From NCBI GenBank assembly GCA_050013795.1, contig JBEKEO010000128.1:1-8919 (forward strand): a DNA stretch of 8,919 nucleotides, written 5' to 3'. The translations under genes and the position numbers were made by a program. Positions 5,455 through 8,919 of the stretch are shown here, piece after piece. Origin of the DNA: CAWHOW01 sp050013795 (GTDB taxonomy: Bacteria; Bacteroidota; Bacteroidia; Bacteroidales; CG2-30-32-10). Under the pieces are notes generated by a model. The model made no database searches. It saw nothing but the letters and a program-made list of their open reading frames with translations, and was not told the origin of the DNA. Positions within the stretch are counted from its first letter, which is position 1. The number at the start of each line of letters is the position of its first letter.

Positions 5455-6671
5455 AATTTCCTTTTTCGGGCTTTTTTCAAGATTCTTGTAATTCTCCAGA
5501 CGATAAAAAAAGAGATAATCAACGTTATCAATATTACTATCGCACGGTTCAAAACAGTCTTCATTACATTCGCTGTTGCCATATAATATGGCAGAGTTTT
5601 ACCGTTATAACGTATCATTGGATTAAGATACAACTTACCCTGATCTTTTACAGTAATCACTGTCCTTATATAGGTATCTGTTGGCTTTATTATATACGAA
5701 GCCGAATCGCTATTCTTCACAGTGTCCTTAATCGCTCCATTCTGCCCTATAAATCTGATCTCCTCAACCTTTTCCGGGTAGGTAACCGTCAGGATATTAT
5801 TATGCACGCTAACGCTTTTAACGGTCTTCAGCCTTTTAGCATCGGCGATCTTATCATCGAATGTTTCACCGTCGCGCATATTGAAATCAACACCATAAGA
5901 ACTGCCTGATTTCAATGCATTAACAATACCGATTTCTGACCTGTCGGCGGTATTGACCATGTTAAAACACCTCTGCATAAGCTGAGGGTCATTAATATCA
6001 TGGCAATCGTCGTCGGCAAGGCAAAAAACAGCATGACCGGTTGAAAGAGCAGTATCCCAATGCTCGATTGAAAAACGGAAGTTATTGAACACTTCCATGA
6101 CATGGTAATTGCATAAATACTTGAATTCTTCGGGGGCATAGGCAAGCGTGAGCTTGGGGTGGGCAATAACGGTGAGCAGGGAAGTTTCGGATAAATGGTT
6201 TAACATGAACTGCTTGTTGGAAAGGCTTTCGTAAGTGAGGAAATCAAGCCATGAAACATGGTCGGCGCCAAATACCAGGTGATGATAATGAAGTGTCCCC
6301 AAAGCATGCTCGTAGGCCCTGACATATAAATGTGGCGGGTCGTTATCTAAGGAAATGCGGTCGTAATTGGAGATGCATATAATATTGTATCCCAGGGACT
6401 GGTAGCGGAGAACGATGTTCTTTATTGAATTTCCTTTTGCCCTGCCATTGGTTAATAAGCCCCATGTATTGGAATGGCAATGAAAATTTGCTTTAAGCCA
6501 GTTCTTAGGATTAGCATTTTTATATGGATTATAAATACTATCACCTGCAAAAACTTTGGTTGAGGGAAAATCATACACAGGGCTCATTATGTACGGAATA
6601 GAAATATATACCACTATCAATAATAAACCCGACCAAAATGACAACAATAATATTTTTTTAAAATTCGACAT
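5448..6671 (-). CDS. membrane-anchored PHP-domain-like metal-dependent phosphoesterase family protein
   Basis: 407 residues, - strand. An N-terminal membrane segment (about 6-28) and a second near the C-terminus (about 376-394, followed by a basic tail KKARKRK) flank a domain probably outside the cytoplasm. Residues about 57-260 resemble a PHP domain: HCH at 64-66 (motif I), YEH (120-122), VIAHPKL (168-174), EVFN (193-196) and LADDDCHD (218-225, like the GSDAH end motif). PHP proteins are usually di- or trinuclear metal phosphoesterases. Here motif II, normally ending TDHN, reads SNYD (101-104), so two usual metal-site residues are replaced and activity is uncertain. Residues about 283-360 look like a beta-rich domain. 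The start ATG (6671-6669) has no Shine-Dalgarno but lies about 47 bases below a TATCTTTG box. The gene converges with cphB. The substrate is unknown. Confidence 0.8.
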   Translation of the reverse strand: MSNFKKILLLSFWSGLLLIVVYISIPYIMSPVYDFPSTKVFAGDSIYNPYKNANPKNWLKANFHCHSNTWGLLTNGRAKGNSIKNIVLRYQSLGYNIICISNYDRISLDNDPPHLYVRAYEHALGTLHYHHLVFGADHVSWLDFLTYESLSNKQFMLNHLSETSLLTVIAHPKLTLAYAPEEFKYLCNYHVMEVFNNFRFSIEHWDTALSTGHAVFCLADDDCHDINDPQLMQRCFNMVNTADRSEIGIVNALKSGSSYGVDFNMRDGETFDDKIADAKRLKTVKSVSVHNNILTVTYPEKVEEIRFIGQNGAIKDTVKNSDSASYIIKPTDTYIRTVITVKDQGKLYLNPMIRYNGKTLPYYMATANVMKTVLNRAIVILITLIISFFIVWRITRILKKARKRKLA

Positions 6672-6718
6672 ATAATAAACTGACGATACTTAAGCTGAAT
6701 AATTTACATTAATTTCCG

Positions 6719-6726
6719 CAAAGATA
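6719..6726 (-). promoter_or_regulatory. -7 promoter element for the PHP-like gene
   Basis: On the - strand this reads TATCTTTG, an exact TAnnTTTG match. Transcription would start near 6712, leaving a leader of about 40 bases before the ATG at 6671. No -33 TTG is seen at the usual spacing. Confidence 0.5.
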
Positions 6727-6831
6727 CACAGAGTAAATGAAAATTATTAAAATTATGATAGTTCTTAAAAACGACTAATTAAACAATGTTACAGAGGCGC
6801 TTTTGTTAATAAATAGAAGGATTTTTATAAA

Positions 6832-6841
6832 GCAGTACTGC
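6832..6841. repeat. 10-bp perfect palindrome in the divergent promoter region
   Basis: GCAGTACTGC is its own reverse complement. It lies 50 bases upstream of the + strand -7 box (6891) and about 105 bases from the - strand one (6726). That position suits a dimeric regulator's operator, but the site is short and unique in the gap, so the role is speculative. Confidence 0.35.
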
Positions 6842-6890
6842 ATTCAAATTAAAAATGTTGTTAAATGAGGCAACTTTTTGCATAAAACCT

Positions 6891-6898
6891 TATCTTTG
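6891..6898 (+). promoter_or_regulatory. -7 promoter element for the SBBP-repeat protein gene
   Basis: TATCTTTG is an exact TAnnTTTG match and the same octamer as the divergent box on the other strand. Transcription would start near 6904, only about 12 bases before the ATG at 6916, a very short leader without a Shine-Dalgarno. A TTTG at 6877-6880 is too close to be a normal -33 element. Confidence 0.5.
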
Positions 6899-6915
6899 TA
6901 TATAGAATCTTTCTC

Positions 6916-8919
6916 ATGTTGAGTTTCTCTTTTAAAAAAATATTCTCTATAACTTTAATCATGCAGTTTATTTGCTGTATGTATGTGTCTGTTATTGCCC
7001 AAAATCGCCAGGCTTCTTCTGAAAACATAGAGTTTATTGAGAACAAAAACCAGTGGGATGCCAAAGTTCTTTATAAGGCTGAAATCAATGGGGGAACTCT
7101 CTTCCTTGAAAAGAACTGCTTTACGTTTGCTTTTAAAGATATGAAAGCGATTGATAAGATACTTGCTTTTAAACATGTGCCAATAGATGAACGCCCTAAA
7201 CTTACTTCTGATGATTATAATATCAAATGGCATGCTTACAAGATAAATTTTCTTAATGCAAAACAGGATGTTAAAGTCTCAGCTTCCGCACCTTTCGAAG
7301 GATACTACAATTATTTTACCGGTAACGATAAACGCAAGTGGGCATCGAAAGTTAATTCATATGCTGCTGTTGCATACAAAGGGCTTTATACAAATACTGA
7401 TTTGAATATTTATGAAAGCGATTCTCATCTAAAATATGATATCAAACTTCATCCCGGCGCTGATGTTGCCGATATAAAGTTTCAATACGTAGGCGCCGAT
7501 AAAGTGATGCTTAGCAATGGCAACCTTATTGTAAAGACTTCAGTTAACGAAGTTACCGAGCTTAGTCCTGAAGCATACCAAATGAAAGGTTCTGTTAAGG
7601 TTGAAATTCCTTGCAAATTCAAGCTTACAGATAATATCCTCACATTTGTTTTCCCTGATGGATATGATAGAAAAAAAGATGTGGTCATTGATCCTGTTCT
7701 TATTTTTTCCACATATTCGGGCTCTACTGTGGATAACTGGGGTTTCACAGCTACTTTTGATGACAGGGGAAATGTTTATTCCGGCGGTATAGCTTTCGGA
7801 ACCGGTTATCCTGTCTCTGTTGGTGCTTATCAGACTACATTTGCCGGTGGCACAGGTTATGGCGGTTATGCCGGCTGTGATATTGCTATTATTAAATACG
7901 ATTCTTCAGGAATGCATCGTTTGTTTGCTACATATTTAGGAGGCTCAGGTGAAGATCTTCCGCATAGTATGATTATTGATAATGCCAACGAACTTGTCAT
8001 TTATGGAACAACAGGATCATCTGATTTCCCCATTACAGCAGGAACTTTTGGACAGACATTTCACGGAGGTGATTCTATCGTTTATGATTATGTTTTAAAG
8101 TTTGCACATGGTATTGATATTTTCGTTGCTAAGCTTAGTGCTGATGGAACGCATTTGCTTGCATCCACATATGTCGGTGGATCAGGGAACGACGGATTGA
8201 ACTATCCTTCTCCGCTTTCGATCAATTACGCAGATGGCGCCCGTGGTGAAGTTTTAATTGATGCCAATGATAATGTGTATGTTACTTCAACTACAAAATC
8301 AACAGATTTTCCGGTAACCGCGGGAGCATTTCAAACTACTTCCGGCGGAGGACAGGATGGTGTAGTATTTAAAATGGATGCCACTCTTTCACATATGATA
8401 TGGAGTTCATATATTGGCGGCAGCGGAACTGATGCAGCATATGCAATGGTTCTTGATGCTAACAATAATGTATATGTTACGGGCGGGACAACTTCCATTA
8501 ATTTCCCAGTAACTAGCGGTACATTGCATACTTCTTATATGGGAGGCAGATCCGATGGATTTATTTCTGAGATCAGCCAGGATGGAAGCACTTTAATGAG
8601 ATCAACTTATTACGGTTCTCCTGCTTATGATCAGTCATACCTAATTGAGAAAGATAAACCGGGTAACATATTTGTTTTCGGACAGACTTCAGATATCAGC
8701 AACATCTTTATATATAATGCAGCCTGGAATAAACCTCACGGAGGACAATTTATCAGTAAGATTACTCCAGACCTGAGCACGCTGGTTTGGTCAACAACAT
8801 TTGGAACTGGAAATTCATGTCCTAGCTCATGGACATCAGTTTTTGGCACTGGCTATGGATGCCCGGATGTTTCGCCTACAGCTTTTCTTGTTGATGTTTG
8901 TAATAATATTTATCTGTCT
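6916..8919 (+). CDS. exported SBBP beta-propeller repeat protein (3' end outside the window)
   Basis: The frame from ATG 6916 stays open to the right edge, giving 668 residues without a stop. An N-terminal signal peptide is clear: KK at 7-8, then a hydrophobic run ending around SVIAQ (25-29). There is no lipobox despite Cys20-21. Residues about 38-262 form the domain usually found ahead of SBBP repeats in Bacteroidota, starting IEFIENKNQWDAKVLYKAE (I believe this is DUF7948). From about 263 come SBBP propeller blades with the pattern STYxGGSGxD ... DANxNVYVTGxTxSxDFPVT. Clear blades lie at about 336-380, 402-475 and 484-540, with more divergent ones at 266-310, 547-590 and 612-668. Such proteins are usually surface or secreted and end in a type IX sorting domain or gliding-associated C-terminus, which would lie outside the window. 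An alternative ATG at 6961 would remove the charged n-region. No frameshift is seen. Ligand and role are unknown. Confidence 0.92.
   Translation, partial: MLSFSFKKIFSITLIMQFICCMYVSVIAQNRQASSENIEFIENKNQWDAKVLYKAEINGGTLFLEKNCFTFAFKDMKAIDKILAFKHVPIDERPKLTSDDYNIKWHAYKINFLNAKQDVKVSASAPFEGYYNYFTGNDKRKWASKVNSYAAVAYKGLYTNTDLNIYESDSHLKYDIKLHPGADVADIKFQYVGADKVMLSNGNLIVKTSVNEVTELSPEAYQMKGSVKVEIPCKFKLTDNILTFVFPDGYDRKKDVVIDPVLIFSTYSGSTVDNWGFTATFDDRGNVYSGGIAFGTGYPVSVGAYQTTFAGGTGYGGYAGCDIAIIKYDSSGMHRLFATYLGGSGEDLPHSMIIDNANELVIYGTTGSSDFPITAGTFGQTFHGGDSIVYDYVLKFAHGIDIFVAKLSADGTHLLASTYVGGSGNDGLNYPSPLSINYADGARGEVLIDANDNVYVTSTTKSTDFPVTAGAFQTTSGGGQDGVVFKMDATLSHMIWSSYIGGSGTDAAYAMVLDANNNVYVTGGTTSINFPVTSGTLHTSYMGGRSDGFISEISQDGSTLMRSTYYGSPAYDQSYLIEKDKPGNIFVFGQTSDISNIFIYNAAWNKPHGGQFISKITPDLSTLVWSTTFGTGNSCPSSWTSVFGTGYGCPDVSPTAFLVDVCNNIYLS

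Noticed and set aside
6006..6030. Extra copy of the 21-bp repeat (GGCAATCGTCGTCGGCAAGG)
   Set aside because: Similarity is limited to a short core inside the conserved metal-motif codons of the PHP-like gene, so it is chance.
7482..7748. 88-codon open frame on the minus strand inside the SBBP gene
   Set aside because: It overlaps the continuous + strand frame that carries the signal peptide, N-terminal domain and propeller blades.

Overview
The window looks like chromosomal DNA of a Bacteroidota bacterium. Three things point there: exact matches to the phylum's TAnnTTTG -7 promoter element upstream of several genes, a general lack of Shine-Dalgarno sequences, and a large exported SBBP beta-propeller protein of the kind made by gliding/type IX secretion lineages. 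Species cannot be named from the sequence.

Layout. Positions 1-336 are a 21-bp tandem repeat array that continues past the left edge. It is open as a heptapeptide-repeat reading frame ending at 350, though it may be non-coding. A 180-bp spacer with possible terminator and promoter signals follows. Positions 531-1601 hold an AT-rich gene for a RelA/SpoT-type (p)ppGpp synthetase-only protein with an unassigned C-terminal half. Positions 1690-4332 encode a full-length cyanophycin synthetase (CphA) and 4561-5427 encode a cyanophycinase (CphB), both on the + strand. A convergent gene at 5448-6671 (- strand) encodes a membrane-anchored PHP-like protein; its stop codon abuts a GAAA-capped hairpin that may be a shared terminator. 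A 244-bp divergent spacer carries opposed TAnnTTTG elements and a 10-bp palindrome. From 6916 to the right edge runs the first 668 codons of a secreted SBBP-repeat protein with no stop in the window.

How the genes may work together. CphA polymerises aspartate and arginine into the storage polymer cyanophycin and CphB cuts it to beta-Asp-Arg dipeptides, so the central pair is a complete make-and-break nitrogen/carbon reserve module. No isoaspartyl dipeptidase for the last step lies in the window. The alarmone synthetase could in principle tie storage to starvation, but its different base composition, the repeats beside it and its probable own promoter suggest a separately acquired gene. The PHP-like and SBBP genes look like independent envelope and surface functions.

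Most worth a second look are the repeat array, the synthetase with its unknown C-terminal domain, unusual nucleotide-binding motifs in CphA, and an altered metal-site motif in the PHP-like protein. I see no convincing wholly new multi-gene system.
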